64,000 nt of DNA from Micromonospora sp. C95 (GCF_018070465.1 NZ_JAGPXT010000007.1:124001-188000); one strand, 5' to 3'; numbered from the stretch's first letter, positions 43,510 through 53,447 are shown. Notes: a model not told the origin generated them from the letters alone. Translations and numbers: made by a program.

Positions 43510-43672
43510 GTGACTCCCGCCGTCGTCGAGGTTGGCCGGATGTTAGCGCGGGACTGACCTGCAGCGTGCGTACACCCGTGGCGGCCCTTGACCGTCAAAC
43601 CGTGATCGGCTTAGCTTCATCGATCAGGAAGGTCTCTTTACTGATTTCGCCTCACCCCTCCCGGGAGTGCCG

Positions 43673-45016
43673 ATGCGATCATTCCGTCCCCGCCGCCTCA
43701 CCGCCCTCCTCGCCCTGAGCACCCTGCTGATCACCGCCGCGCCGCCGGCCGCCGCCAACGCGACCGGAAAGCCGGGCCGCAGCGATGGCTACCACCGGGT
43801 CGGCTACTTCACCCAGTGGGGCATCTACGGCCGAGCGTTCCCGGTGAAAAAGCTCGACACCTCCGGCGCGGCGAGCCGCCTCACCCACGTCAACTACGCC
43901 TTCGGCAACGTCAGTGCGGACGGACGGTGCCATGTGGACGGCGGTCCGGGCGAGGGTGACGCGTGGGCCGACTACCAGCGACCCGTCCCGGCGGAGGAGA
44001 GCGTCGACGGGGTCGCCGACGCCTGGGGCGAGCCGCTCAACGGCAACTTCGGCCAGCTGGCCAAGCTGAAGGCCAAGCACCCCGACCTTAAGGTGATGAT
44101 CTCGCTGGGCGGATGGAGCTGGTCGACGTACTTCTCCAACGCCGCCCGCACCGACGCCTCCCGCCGGGCCTTCGTCGCCTCCTGCATCGACCTCTACCTC
44201 AAGGGCAACCTGCCGGTGCTGGACGGCGGCAGCGGCGGTCCCGGTGCCGCCGCGGGCGTCTTCGACGGCATCGACCTCGACTGGGAGTGGCCCAACTGGC
44301 CCGGCGAGCCCGGCAACGTCATCCGCCCCGAAGACCGGGAGAACTTCACCAAGCTGCTCGCCGAATTCCGCCGGCAGCTCGACGCGTACGGCCGGCAGAC
44401 TCGCCGCCATCACCCGCTGACCGCCTTCCTCCCGGCCAACCCGGCCACCATGGACGCCGGCTACGAGGGACGCAAGATCTTCAAGTACCTCGACTTCGCC
44501 ACCGTGCAGGGCTACGACTTCCACGGCACCTGGGAGGCGGTGACCAACCAGCAGTCCGCACTGCGCGTACCGAAGGGCGCACCGGACGACCCGGACTTCT
44601 CCGTCGAGGTGGCGGTCGACGGCTGGATCGCCCGTGGGGCGCCCCGGCACAAGCTGGTGCTCGGCATCCCCTACTACGGCCAGGGCTGGACCGGCGTCAC
44701 CGGCGGCGGCGACGGGCTGTTCCAGCCGGCCACCGGGCCCGCTCCGGCCACCCACGCCGCCGGGTTCGAGGACTACAAGCAGCTCAAGAACCTGGACCGG
44801 GACGGCTTCACCGTCCACCGCGACCTGCGCGCCGGGCACGCCTGGCTGTTCGACGGCACGACCTTCTGGACGTACGACGATCCGGTGGTGGTGCTGCAGA
44901 AGATGCTCTACATCCGCCGGGCGGGCCTAGGCGGAGCGATGATCTGGTCGCTCGACGGTGACGACGACCGCGCCACCCTGACCAGGACGATCAGCCTGGG
45001 GCTCAGTACCGGATAG
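43673..45016 (+). CDS. Secreted GH18 chitinase
   Basis: 447 residues from ATG 43673 with GGGAG upstream. The signal peptide is RRLTALLALSTLLITAAPPA. The mature protein is a single GH18 catalytic domain: YHRVGYFTQWGIYGR, LKVMISLGGWSWSTYFS, and FDGIDLDWEWP with the catalytic glutamate at about residue 205, then ATVQGYDFHGTW and GGAMIWSLDGDD. The arrangement is that of bacterial subfamily A chitinases. It has no carbohydrate-binding module of its own. It would release chito-oligosaccharides from chitin. Confidence 0.93.
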   Translation: MRSFRPRRLTALLALSTLLITAAPPAAANATGKPGRSDGYHRVGYFTQWGIYGRAFPVKKLDTSGAASRLTHVNYAFGNVSADGRCHVDGGPGEGDAWADYQRPVPAEESVDGVADAWGEPLNGNFGQLAKLKAKHPDLKVMISLGGWSWSTYFSNAARTDASRRAFVASCIDLYLKGNLPVLDGGSGGPGAAAGVFDGIDLDWEWPNWPGEPGNVIRPEDRENFTKLLAEFRRQLDAYGRQTRRHHPLTAFLPANPATMDAGYEGRKIFKYLDFATVQGYDFHGTWEAVTNQQSALRVPKGAPDDPDFSVEVAVDGWIARGAPRHKLVLGIPYYGQGWTGVTGGGDGLFQPATGPAPATHAAGFEDYKQLKNLDRDGFTVHRDLRAGHAWLFDGTTFWTYDDPVVVLQKMLYIRRAGLGGAMIWSLDGDDDRATLTRTISLGLSTG

Positions 45017-45023
45017 CCGTACC

Positions 45024-45065
45024 ACCGCCCGGCCGCCGTCCCGCACCGGCGGTGGCCCGGGCGGT
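45024..45065. terminator. Hairpin between convergent chitinase and response-regulator genes
   Basis: ACCGCCCGG and CCGGGCGGT form the outer stem, and CCGCCG and CGGCGG the inner stem, with a small bulge. It starts eight bases after the chitinase stop and could serve both strands. Confidence 0.6.
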
Positions 45066-45071
45066 CGGCGC

Positions 45072-45716
45072 TCACCCGAGGATGCCCTCGTGCAGCGCGC
45101 GGAGCACCGCGTTCGTGCGGTCCCGGGCGCCGAGCTTGGTGAGGATCATGGAGACGTGGTTCTTGACGGTGCCCTCGGCGAGGAACAGCCCCTCGGCGAT
45201 CTCCCGGTTGCTGTAACCATGCGCCACCAGCCGCAACACCTCCTGTTCGCGTTCGGTGAGGCTCTGCACCGGTGGCGCCTGCGGTCCGGCCGGGGACGGC
45301 CCGGAGCGGATCGCCCGCAGCATCCGGTCGGTGATCGACGGGGCGATGAGCGTGCCACCGTCGGCGAGTGTGCGGATGGCCCGGGTGAGCTGTTCCAGCG
45401 TGACGTCCTTCAACAGATAACCCCGGGCGCCCGCGCGCAGCGCGGCGAGCACGAGTTCGTCGTCGTCGAACGTGGTCAGCACCAACACCGGGACGTCGAT
45501 GCCCTCCGCGCGTAGCCGTTCCAGCGTCCAGATGCCGTCGAAGCGGGGCATCCGCAGGTCGAGCAGGACCACGTCAGGGGCGCTACCCGCGACGACCGGC
45601 AGCGCGGCGCGACCGTCGTCGGCCTCGCCGACCACGTCGATCCCGGCGACCTCCAGCAGCCCACGGATGCCCTGCCGGATGAGGGTCTGATCGTCGACCA
45701 CCACCACCCTGGTCAT
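45072..45716 (-). CDS. LuxR/NarL-type response regulator
   Basis: 214 residues from ATG 45716. The receiver domain has the acidic pocket VVVVDDQ and the phosphorylated aspartate in DVVLLDLRMP (about residue 54), with the switch Lys in YLLKD. A LuxR helix-turn-helix follows (LTEREQEVLRLVAHGYSNRE, EGTVKNHVSMILTKL). It overlaps its histidine kinase gene by ATGA. The kinase is divergent from an ABC exporter, the likely target. Confidence 0.93.
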   Translation of the reverse strand: MTRVVVVDDQTLIRQGIRGLLEVAGIDVVGEADDGRAALPVVAGSAPDVVLLDLRMPRFDGIWTLERLRAEGIDVPVLVLTTFDDDELVLAALRAGARGYLLKDVTLEQLTRAIRTLADGGTLIAPSITDRMLRAIRSGPSPAGPQAPPVQSLTEREQEVLRLVAHGYSNREIAEGLFLAEGTVKNHVSMILTKLGARDRTNAVLRALHEGILG

Positions 45717-46816
45717 CGCGCCGGCACCCGGGCGGTCACCCGGAACCCGTCGCACCCGTCCACGGACAGCTCACCGCCGAGGGCGGCGAACCGTTCGCCC
45801 AGGCCACGCAGCCCGTTGCCGAGCGACGGTTCCGGTGCCCCCCGGCCGTCGTCGCGGGCATCCAGCACTATCTCCCGTTCGTCGCCGGTCACCGCGATCC
45901 GCAGGGTACGAGCGTCGGCGTGCCGGATGGTGTTGGTGACGATCTCCTGGGTGGCGCGGACGAACGCCGCGCTGTCGTCCTCGTCGATCCGGACCCCCGG
46001 CGAGACGTCGATCGTCACGTCGAGACCGGGCAGGTCCTGTGTCACCCGACGCAACGCCTGCTCAAGATCGGGGCTTTCGGTGCGCAGTCGCCCGACCGTG
46101 GCGCGCACGTCGCCGAGCAGGTCCCGGGCGACCCGGTCCGCCCGCTCGAGGTGGGTACGCACGGCCAGCCCCTCCAGATGGCGGGCGGTCTCCAGCTCCA
46201 GGGTCAGCACGGTCAGTTGGTGGCCGATCAGATCGTGCAGTTCGCGGGAGATGCGCAGCCGTTCCGCCGTGGCGGCCGACTCGGAGAGCAGGACGCTGGC
46301 GGCCTGCAACTCGACGTGCGCCTCGGCCAACTCGCGGCGCATGCGCTGTTCGCGCAGCAGGGTGACCGAGCTGAGCAGCGTCGCCACCTGGATCAGCAGG
46401 TAGAAGATCAGCAGCATGGCGCCGTCGGCCGGGGCCCGGGTCAGCGACGCCGCGCCCAACGTGATCACCAGCGTGTTGGCGACCACCACCGCCAGGCCCA
46501 CCGGCACCGGCACCACGTACACGCTCACGGCGGCGGTCAGGACCAGCAGCACCGGCAGCAGCCCCAGGGTGGACGCCGTCAACAGCAGGGCCCAGGCGGC
46601 GACGACGGTCACCGCGAACGCCGCGTACCGCACCAGCCGGGACACCCGGGTGGCGACCGCGCCGAGGAGGGCGACCAGGTAGCCGGCGAAGATCGCGATC
46701 CACCAGCCACGCGCAATCGTGGTGCCGATGGCACCGACGAGGCCGGGACCGGCGACGGCGACCGCCACCACGAGCATCGCGAGGCCGGACCACTCGTCAG
46801 TCCCGACCCGTCGCAT
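45713..46816 (-). CDS. Sensor histidine kinase
   Basis: 367 residues from ATG 46816, which has GTGGGG five bases upstream. About five N-terminal membrane helices with almost no extracellular domain suggest it senses a membrane stress or drug. The HisKA_3 phosphoacceptor is in LRISRELHDLIGHQLTVL, and the ATPase has RATQEIVTNTIRHA and GNGLRGLGERFAALGGEL. It is the NarX/DesK-like kinase partner of the response regulator encoded downstream. Confidence 0.92.
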   Translation of the reverse strand: MRRVGTDEWSGLAMLVVAVAVAGPGLVGAIGTTIARGWWIAIFAGYLVALLGAVATRVSRLVRYAAFAVTVVAAWALLLTASTLGLLPVLLVLTAAVSVYVVPVPVGLAVVVANTLVITLGAASLTRAPADGAMLLIFYLLIQVATLLSSVTLLREQRMRRELAEAHVELQAASVLLSESAATAERLRISRELHDLIGHQLTVLTLELETARHLEGLAVRTHLERADRVARDLLGDVRATVGRLRTESPDLEQALRRVTQDLPGLDVTIDVSPGVRIDEDDSAAFVRATQEIVTNTIRHADARTLRIAVTGDEREIVLDARDDGRGAPEPSLGNGLRGLGERFAALGGELSVDGCDGFRVTARVPAR

Positions 46817-46927
46817 GAACCCCACTGTAGGTCGGGCCGTGACGAGCCCACCTGTGCCGGAAGTAATGCCCGCAGGTGATGACTTTCGGGACCCGACACC
46901 GGCCGGGCGCGTTCGTAGCGTCGAGAC

Positions 46928-47668
46928 ATGAACAGCGCCGAACCGGCGGTCCTCGCCGAGCAGCTCGCCAAGAGCTACCGCGGTACCCGGGCGGTCGTCG
47001 AGGTGAGTCTGCGAGTCGAGGTCGGCGAGGCGGTCGGGGTGGTCGGCGCGAACGGCGCGGGCAAGACGACCACCGTCGAGATGATCGCCGGGCTACGCGT
47101 ACCCGAACAGGGGCGGGTACGCGTACTCGGCCTCGATCCGCGCCGCGACCGGGCCCGGCTACGACAGGTTCTGGGCGTGCAGTTGCAGCAGGCCCACCTG
47201 CATCACGCGCTGCGGGTCGGCGAGCTGGTCGACCTCTACCGCAGCTTCTACCCCGATCCCCGGCCCACCGCCGAACTGCTCGACCTGGTCGAGCTGACCG
47301 AACAGCGCCGGACCAGCTTCGACAAGCTCTCCGGCGGCCAGCAGCAGCGGCTGTCCATCGCCCTCGCCATCACCGGCCGGCCCCGGGTGGTGATCCTCGA
47401 CGAACTGACCACCGGGCTCGACCCGACGGCGCGGCGACGGATGTGGGGCACGGTCGAGCGACTCCGCTCCGAAGGGGTGAGCGTGCTGCTCGTCAGCCAC
47501 ACCATGGAGGAGGTCGAGCGGCTCTGCGACCGGGTGGCGGTGCTCGACGCCGGCCGGGTCGTCGCGCTCGACACCCCGGCGAACCTGGTCACCCGCGCCG
47601 GGACCAGCACCCTCGACGAGGCGTTCGTCGCGCTCACCGGCCGGCAGGTGACGGAGGAACCCGCATGA
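46928..47668 (+). CDS. ABC transporter ATP-binding protein
   Basis: 246 residues from ATG 46928. Walker A GVVGANGAGKTTTVEMIAGL, signature LSGGQQQRLSIALAI, Walker B VVILDELTTGLD (the residue normally read as P in DEP is L here) and switch LLVSHTMEEVERL. It works with the permease encoded next, whose ATG overlaps its stop. The two-component system diverges from it. Confidence 0.92.
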   Translation: MNSAEPAVLAEQLAKSYRGTRAVVEVSLRVEVGEAVGVVGANGAGKTTTVEMIAGLRVPEQGRVRVLGLDPRRDRARLRQVLGVQLQQAHLHHALRVGELVDLYRSFYPDPRPTAELLDLVELTEQRRTSFDKLSGGQQQRLSIALAITGRPRVVILDELTTGLDPTARRRMWGTVERLRSEGVSVLLVSHTMEEVERLCDRVAVLDAGRVVALDTPANLVTRAGTSTLDEAFVALTGRQVTEEPA

Positions 47669-48432
47669 GCACGCCCGTCGAGGCCCGCCGGCCCGGTCTG
47701 CGCTCGCTGATCACCCTGGTCGGATGCGAGGCGAAGATGGTCGTCCGGGACACCGCCGGGCTGGTGGTGCCGCTCTGCCTGCCCTTGATGATCATGTTGA
47801 CAAGTGCCGCCAGCGCGAGCCGGACGGTCGTCGCCAACGGGCGCACCGCACTGGAGGTGTACGTCCTGCCGCTCGTGTTCACCATGGTCGTCGCGATCAT
47901 CGGCATCATCAACATGCCGAGCTTCCTCGCGTACTACCGGCGCTCGGGGATCCTCCGCCGGCTCGGGGTCACCCCCGCCTCACCGGCCATGATCCTCGCC
48001 GCACAGGCCATCGTCAGCGTGCTCCAGGCGCTCGTCGGCATGACGGTCGCCCTGCTCGTCGCGTTGCTGGCCTTCGGCGCCGATCCACCCGCCGACCTCG
48101 GCCGGGCGGTCGGAGTGGTCGCGCTGGCGATGGCGGCGATGTACGGTGCCGGGCTGATCGTCGCAGCGGTCGCCCCCACACCCAACTCCGCCGTCGCCAT
48201 CGGCCTGGTCGCCTTCTTCGTCCTCGGCGCACTCGGCGGCATGTTCGGCGGCCGGGACTCCCTGCCCGAACCGCTCGCCGAGATCGGCGGCTGGCTGCCG
48301 TTCGGCGCGGCCGTCGAGGCCCTGTCGTCCGCCTGGGCCGGCAGTACGGTGGCGGCGGCGAACCTGATCGGCCTCGGCGCGACGGTCGTCGTCGCGGCCG
48401 TGGTCGCGGGCGTGCTGTTCCGCTGGGAGTGA
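47665..48432 (+). CDS. ABC-2 type exporter permease
   Basis: 255 residues from ATG 47665, overlapping the ATPase stop (ATGA). Six helices are visible (LVVPLCLPLMIMLTSAASAS, VLPLVFTMVVAIIGIINMPS, GLVAFFVLGALGGMFGG). This is the DrrB-like membrane half of an exporter, possibly for a drug or lipid, probably induced by the adjacent two-component system. Confidence 0.9.
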   Translation: MSTPVEARRPGLRSLITLVGCEAKMVVRDTAGLVVPLCLPLMIMLTSAASASRTVVANGRTALEVYVLPLVFTMVVAIIGIINMPSFLAYYRRSGILRRLGVTPASPAMILAAQAIVSVLQALVGMTVALLVALLAFGADPPADLGRAVGVVALAMAAMYGAGLIVAAVAPTPNSAVAIGLVAFFVLGALGGMFGGRDSLPEPLAEIGGWLPFGAAVEALSSAWAGSTVAAANLIGLGATVVVAAVVAGVLFRWE

Positions 48433-48509
48433 CCCGTGCCGGTCGCGCCGGCCGACCCCAACGCCGCCCAGCGGCGGCCGGACGCGAGGATGCCCGGTCA
48501 GCCGGTCGG

Positions 48510-49580
48510 TCAGGACGGCTCGGCGGAGAGCAGGTAGTCGTCCGCCTCGCTGCTCCACCGCAGGCCCACCGCCCCTTCGGTGGCGGCGGCCTTGCAGAAC
48601 TGGAGAAAGCCGCGGTAACCGAGTTTCTTCTCGCTGAAGTCCGGCCGCACCCGCCGGAGCTGGTTCTTCAGGCCGGACAGAGCCACCTCGCCGGTCCCGC
48701 TGCTCAGATCGCGGACCACGGAGCTGAGCAGTGCGAAGCCGGTCTCCCGGTCGCCGTGTTCCGGCAGGGAGACCTCCGGATCGCCCTTGGCCGGGCCTTC
48801 CGCCAGTTCGACCACCCGCAGTTCGGCGAGGTGCCGCAGCAGCTCTCCGAAGGTGCGGAACCCGTGGTCGGACTCGCTGAAGGTGGGATCCTTGCGCAAC
48901 AGGGTCCGTTTCAACCGTGAGGCGGTCACCTCCCCACCGGAGCTGCGCTGCAGACCCGCCACGGTCTGGGCGACGAGGACGGCGAGCGCGTCGGCGTCCC
49001 GGGCCGGCTCCTCGGTCGGCGGCGCCTCTGGTTCCACCTGTTCGACGGGCTCTGGCTCGGGCAGCCGGGCCGGACGGCTCCGTCGTCCCCGCGTCGGCAG
49101 GATGTCGACGCCCTCCAACCGGTCGTAGTAGAGGAACTCGTCGCACGCCGGTGGCAGCAGGGCCGAGGTGGAGTTCTCCACCCCCACCCCGATCACCTGC
49201 TTGTTGAGTTCGCGGAGCTTGTGCACCAGCGGCGTGAAATCGCTGTCGCCCGTGCAGAGCACGAAGGTAGAGATGTACCCGCGTTCGAAGGCCAACTCGA
49301 TCGCGTCGACCGCCATCTTGATGTCGGCGGCGTTCTTGCGGGTGGCACCCATCCGCTGCGGAATCTCGATCAGCTCGACGTGCGAGCGGGTCAACATCCG
49401 CCGATCCTCGTCGAAGTACGACCAGTCGGCGTACGCCCGGCGCACCACCACCCGACCGCGCTCGGCCAGCGCGTCGGCGATCGGTCGGAAGTCGAACATC
49501 GCTCCGCCGTGGTGGTCGCGCACCCCCAGCGCCAGGTTCTCGTAGTCCAGAAACAGGGCGATCCGGTCCTCATGCTCCAC
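48510..49580 (-). CDS. NYN-domain RNA-binding protein with LOTUS/OST-HTH repeats
   Basis: 356 residues from GTG 49580 (a GTG at 49646 in the same frame is possible). The N-terminal NYN/PIN-like domain has the acidic residues in IALFLDYENLALGVRD, ADIKMAVDAIELAFERG and FVLCTGDSDFTPLVHKLRE; this fold cleaves or binds RNA. After a Pro/Glu linker come two OST-HTH/LOTUS modules (about 205-270 and 285-350), each ending in a similar pattern (DPTFSESDHGFRTFGELLRH, RPDFSEKKLGYRGFLQFCKA). LabA/MARF1-like proteins with this order occur widely in actinobacteria. It diverges from the nucleosidase gene. Confidence 0.9.
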   Translation of the reverse strand: MEHEDRIALFLDYENLALGVRDHHGGAMFDFRPIADALAERGRVVVRRAYADWSYFDEDRRMLTRSHVELIEIPQRMGATRKNAADIKMAVDAIELAFERGYISTFVLCTGDSDFTPLVHKLRELNKQVIGVGVENSTSALLPPACDEFLYYDRLEGVDILPTRGRRSRPARLPEPEPVEQVEPEAPPTEEPARDADALAVLVAQTVAGLQRSSGGEVTASRLKRTLLRKDPTFSESDHGFRTFGELLRHLAELRVVELAEGPAKGDPEVSLPEHGDRETGFALLSSVVRDLSSGTGEVALSGLKNQLRRVRPDFSEKKLGYRGFLQFCKAAATEGAVGLRWSSEADDYLLSAEPS

Positions 49581-49668
49581 CTGGGCAGCGTACGTCGGTG
49601 TGGCCGCGTGCCCACCGGTGGCACCGCGCCGACGCGGGACCGTCACGGGCGGCGGCTACCATCGCCCG

Positions 49669-50235
49669 ATGGATCTTCGCGGCACGATCAGCCCGGACCG
49701 TCCGCTGCTCGTCCTGGCCATCGCCGAGGAGGCCGCGTACCTCGACGCGAACCTTCCGGTGCTGCTGACCGGGATGGGAAAGATCAACGCGGCGGCCGCG
49801 GTCGCGGCGACGCTGGCCCGCTCCCCGCTGCCGTCGGTACTTGTCAACCTCGGCACCGCGGGCGCGCTGCATCCGGGTCGGACCGGCACCCACGAGGTCG
49901 GCAGCGTCCTCCAGCACGACCTGGACACCGAGTTCATCCGCCGGCTCACCGGTCAGACCGTCGGCGCGCCGCTGACCCTGGGTGACGGCCCGACGCTGGC
50001 CACCGGTGACCGGTTCATCGCCGACGACCAGGCCCGCGCGGCCCTGAGCCGCCGCGCCCACCTGGTCGACATGGAGGGGTACGCGGTGGCGTCGACGGCG
50101 CGCGCCTTCGGCGTACCGGTCCGCGTGGTGAAGCAGGTGAGCGACGAGGCCGGCGACGGAGCTGAGCGCAGCTGGCAGGAGTCGGTGGACGGCTGCGCCC
50201 GGGTCCTCGCCGACTGGGTGCGGGACAACCTCTGA
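49669..50235 (+). CDS. Purine nucleosidase-like phosphorylase-fold protein
   Basis: 188 residues from ATG 49669. The fold is that of MTA/SAH nucleosidases: LVLAIAEEAAYL, PVLLTGMGKINAAAAVAATL, VNLGTAGAL, then HLVDMEGYAVASTARAFG where the conserved Glu binds the ribose, and VKQVSDEAGDGAE with the catalytic Asp replaced by the SDEA context. It may cleave methylthioadenosine, S-adenosylhomocysteine or another purine nucleoside; relatives in actinobacteria are annotated simply as nucleosidase. Confidence 0.85.
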   Translation: MDLRGTISPDRPLLVLAIAEEAAYLDANLPVLLTGMGKINAAAAVAATLARSPLPSVLVNLGTAGALHPGRTGTHEVGSVLQHDLDTEFIRRLTGQTVGAPLTLGDGPTLATGDRFIADDQARAALSRRAHLVDMEGYAVASTARAFGVPVRVVKQVSDEAGDGAERSWQESVDGCARVLADWVRDNL

Positions 50236-50331
50236 CCGTGGTCCCCGGGCGTGTGCTGCCTCGTATGGCACGTTTGACGCCGCGAGGTCCGGGTAGCCGC
50301 GCTGCTGCGGCTACGGATTGGAAAACGGGTC

Positions 50332-50781
50332 ATGGAGCTGTCGGCACGTACGACAATCATCATGCGCAGTGGCATCCGAGGGGTCATCGCCGCGATGGCG
50401 ATGTCCGGGCTACGCCAGGCCACCACCTCCCTGAATCTGGTGCAGAGTTCGCCGCCGAAGTCGGTGATGGAGAAGCTGGTGCCCGGACTGCTCGACCGGT
50501 TGCCCGGCGACCAGCACCCGGCGGCCCTGGCGGCGGCACACTGGGGCTACGGGCTCAGCGCCGGGCTGGCCTTCGGTGCGCTGCCGAAACGCCTCCGTCA
50601 TCGGATCTGGGTCGGTCCGCTCTACGGCATGGTGCTGCTGCTCGGCTTCCACGCCACCATCGCGCCGGCCCTGGGCATCGACCGCCGCCTCACCGACTGG
50701 CACGAACAGGCGGCTCTGGTCGCCGACCATCTCCTGTACGGCATCGTGGTGGCGGGCTTTCCGATGCCGCACCGGGACTGA
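50332..50781 (+). CDS. Small membrane protein of unknown function
   Basis: 149 residues from ATG 50332 (GGAAAACGGG upstream); ATG 50362 is an alternative. Several hydrophobic helices are visible: IRGVIAAMAMSGLR, HWGYGLSAGLAFGALP, GPLYGMVLLLGFHATIAPA and ADHLLYGIVVAG. It resembles actinobacterial DUF1440-like membrane proteins, but I cannot name the family with confidence. Confidence 0.6.
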   Translation: MELSARTTIIMRSGIRGVIAAMAMSGLRQATTSLNLVQSSPPKSVMEKLVPGLLDRLPGDQHPAALAAAHWGYGLSAGLAFGALPKRLRHRIWVGPLYGMVLLLGFHATIAPALGIDRRLTDWHEQAALVADHLLYGIVVAGFPMPHRD

Positions 50782-50825
50782 CAGCCACCTGTCCGCACCG
50801 ACGGCACCGCGCACCCGCCGTGCCC

Positions 50826-50863
50826 GAGCCTGCCGACGCGCCGCACGCCACGTCGGCAGGCTC
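50826..50863. terminator. Hairpin between convergent genes
   Basis: GAGCCTGCCGACG and CGTCGGCAGGCTC form a perfect 13-base stem with a 12-base loop. It lies between the small membrane protein gene and the ABC exporter operon and can serve both. Confidence 0.7.
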
Positions 50864-50871
50864 ATACGAGG

Positions 50872-52533
50872 TCAGGCGCCGCCGGCCAGGTCTCGTCGGC
50901 GGAAGGCGGCCACGGCAGCCTGGGCGAGGGCACCCGCGAGCACGGTCAGCACCACGACCGCGATCACGCTGACGTCCTCCAGCGGGTACTCCCCCACGTG
51001 CTCGAAGGGCGACAGCCGCAACACACTCTCGGGTAGCTCCAGGATCGGGGCGAAATAGCCGGCGATCAGCCCGTAGCCGAGCACCACCCAGATCACCGGC
51101 AGCACCCTCGGCGCCGCCGCGTAGAGCAGGGCAGCGGCCGCGAGGACCAGCCAGACCGCCGGGGTGTGCGCGAGGTGACCGACCAGCAGGTCACCGAGCA
51201 GACCCGCATCGCCGGTGCTCGCCGCCGCGCCGACACCCATGCCCACACCGGCGACCAGCAACAGCCACGGTACGCCGAGCGCCACGACGGCGATGTGACT
51301 GCCGATCCAGGCGGTCCGGCTGACCGAGGTCGCCAGCACCGGCTCGGTCCGTCCCTCGGCCTCCTCGGCGCGCAGCGACTGCACGGCGAGCACCGCGTAG
51401 ACCCCGACGACGAGCGCCATGGTCAGACCCATCATGCCGAGGTAGCCGGCGAGCAGGTCACCAGAGCCACCACCCATGACCTCCACCAGATCTGCCGGGG
51501 CGTTCTCGAAGCCGTCGAGCAGGGGCTGGGTGAACGATCCGTAGGCCACGCCGGCCACCAGCAGCGCCACGCTCCAGCCGATCAGGCTCGCCCGGTGCAG
51601 CCGGAACGCGAACGCGAACGGGCCGGCCAGCCAGCTCGCGGCCCGGGGCGGACCCGGGCGGGGCGGCACCAGGCCGGCACCGAAGTCGCGCCGCGCCGAC
51701 AGGACGTAACCGGTGGTGGCGGTCGCCGCCGCGAAGGCCAGCGACAGGGCCAACGGCCACCAGCGGTCATGGACGTACGCGGCGGTCTGCTGGGACCAGC
51801 CGATCGGCGAGAGCCAGGACAGCCAGGATGGACCGCTGCCCTGTACCGCCGCCATGTCCCCGAGGCCGCGCAACACGAAGGCGGCACCGAGCGCCGCCCC
51901 GGCCATGCCGGAGGCGGCCCGCGGGTACTCCGACAACTGGACGGTGACCGCGGCGATGCCGGCGAAGGTCAGGGCCACCGCGCCGACAGAGGCGCCGAAC
52001 ACCATGGACCCGCCCAGGTCGAAGCCACGGCTGGTCATCATGGCGCCGATCAGCAGCGCGACAAGTGCCGCCATCACAGCGGTGAGGGTCAGCGCGGCGG
52101 TCAGTTGTGCGTGCCGGCCGACCACATTTGCGCGGACCAGTTCGGCCCGGCCGGTCCGCTCCTCGGTCCGGGTGTGCCGGACCACGGTGAGCAGGCCCAT
52201 CAGCCCGGCGCCGAGCAGCACGTAGAGGCCGTACTGGCCGGCCAGGAAGCGTTCGATGGTCAGGTCGTCGAATCCGAAGCCGGGTCCACCGAACAGGGCT
52301 CCGGCGGGGCTGCTGGTGAAGGCGGTGAGCCCCGCCAGATCCTCCGGAGTCTGCGCGATGGTGTCCAGCGCGGTGGCGAAGTACGTCATCAACAGGGGCA
52401 GACCGAGCGTCCAGGCGGGCAGCCGGATCCGGTCGCGGCGCAGCATGAACCGCAGCAGGTTGCCGGTCCCGGTGACGGCGGTGCCCGTGCCGGTGCCGGC
52501 CGGTGCCGCGCGGTCGAGCGTCGTCGTGGCCAT
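50872..52533 (-). CDS. Polyketide-antibiotic-type ABC exporter permease
   Basis: 553 residues from ATG 52533 (TGATG junction with the ATPase stop). About twelve helices in two similar halves (first half starts LLRFMLRRDRIRLPAWTLGL, second LHRASLIGWSVALLVAGVAY), each with a TRTEERTGRAELV or EEAEGRTEPVLA cytosolic loop. This doubled ABC-2 permease is typical of exporters named for polyketide antibiotics in actinobacteria. The substrate is unknown and no biosynthetic genes are adjacent. Confidence 0.9.
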   Translation of the reverse strand: MATTTLDRAAPAGTGTGTAVTGTGNLLRFMLRRDRIRLPAWTLGLPLLMTYFATALDTIAQTPEDLAGLTAFTSSPAGALFGGPGFGFDDLTIERFLAGQYGLYVLLGAGLMGLLTVVRHTRTEERTGRAELVRANVVGRHAQLTAALTLTAVMAALVALLIGAMMTSRGFDLGGSMVFGASVGAVALTFAGIAAVTVQLSEYPRAASGMAGAALGAAFVLRGLGDMAAVQGSGPSWLSWLSPIGWSQQTAAYVHDRWWPLALSLAFAAATATTGYVLSARRDFGAGLVPPRPGPPRAASWLAGPFAFAFRLHRASLIGWSVALLVAGVAYGSFTQPLLDGFENAPADLVEVMGGGSGDLLAGYLGMMGLTMALVVGVYAVLAVQSLRAEEAEGRTEPVLATSVSRTAWIGSHIAVVALGVPWLLLVAGVGMGVGAAASTGDAGLLGDLLVGHLAHTPAVWLVLAAAALLYAAAPRVLPVIWVVLGYGLIAGYFAPILELPESVLRLSPFEHVGEYPLEDVSVIAVVVLTVLAGALAQAAVAAFRRRDLAGGA

Positions 52534-53447
52534 CACGCCACCCCCTCGGCACCGTTGCGGACGAGCCGGTCACCGTAGTGGCGCAGCAGGAGTTGCTCAA
52601 GCGTCGGCGGCCGGACGGTCAGTCCCTGCACACCGAGGTCACCGAGTTCGCGTACCACGACGGCGAGCTGGTCGCCGTCGACCTCGAACCGGACCTGGCC
52701 GTCGTCGGTGCGCAGGCCGTGCACGCCGGCCAGGTTGGCCAGGCCGTCCGCCGGCCGGTCGGTGACGGCCTCGACCGAGGTACGGGTGAGGTGGCGCAGC
52801 TCGGTGAGCGAGCCGCTCTCGACGATCTTTCCCTGTCGGATGATCGAGATCTGGTCGGCGAGCACCTCGACCTGGGCGAGGATGTGGCTGGACAGCAGCA
52901 CGGTACGCCCGGCGTCCTTGACCTCGCGGATGCACTCCTGGAACACCGCCTCCATCAACGGGTCCAGCCCGGCGGTCGGCTCGTCGAGCAGGAGCAGTTC
53001 GACGTCGCTGGCCAGCGCCGCGATGAGCGCCACCTTCTGCCGATTCCCCTTTGAGTAGGTGCGGCCCTTCTTGCTCGGGTCCAGGTCGAAGCGCTGGCAC
53101 AGCTCGTCCCGGCGGACCGGGTCGGTGCCGCCGCGCAGCCGGGCGAACAGGTCGATCGCCTCGCCGCCGGTGAGGTTCGGCCACAGTTCCACGTCGCCGG
53201 GCACGTAGGCGAGCCGCCGGTGCAGGGCGACCGCGTCGGCCCAGGGGTCACCGCCGAGCAGCCGGGCCCGGCCGCCGTCGGCGCGCAGCAGCCCGAGCAG
53301 GATCCGGATGGTGGTGGACTTGCCGGCGCCGTTGGGGCCGAGGAAGCCGTGCACGGTGCCGGCGTCGACCCGCAGGTCGAGTCCGTCAAGTGCCGTGACC
53401 CGGCCGAAGGACTTGTCGAGGTGGTGGATGTCGATGGCAGCAGTCAT
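52533..53447 (-). CDS. ABC exporter ATP-binding protein
   Basis: 304 residues from ATG 53447. Walker A is [20 protein letters not shown] and Walker [21 protein letters not shown]. The signature region reads [15 protein letters not shown] (an SKGN variant of LSGGQ), typical of this exporter class. The C-terminal 90 residues resemble the DrrA regulatory extension. The neighbouring TetR gene lies upstream in the same orientation and is the likely controller. Confidence 0.93.
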   Translation of the reverse strand: MTAAIDIHHLDKSFGRVTALDGLDLRVDAGTVHGFLGPNGAGKSTTIRILLGLLRADGGRARLLGGDPWADAVALHRRLAYVPGDVELWPNLTGGEAIDLFARLRGGTDPVRRDELCQRFDLDPSKKGRTYSKGNRQKVALIAALASDVELLLLDEPTAGLDPLMEAVFQECIREVKDAGRTVLLSSHILAQVEVLADQISIIRQGKIVESGSLTELRHLTRTSVEAVTDRPADGLANLAGVHGLRTDDGQVRFEVDGDQLAVVVRELGDLGVQGLTVRPPTLEQLLLRHYGDRLVRNGAEGVA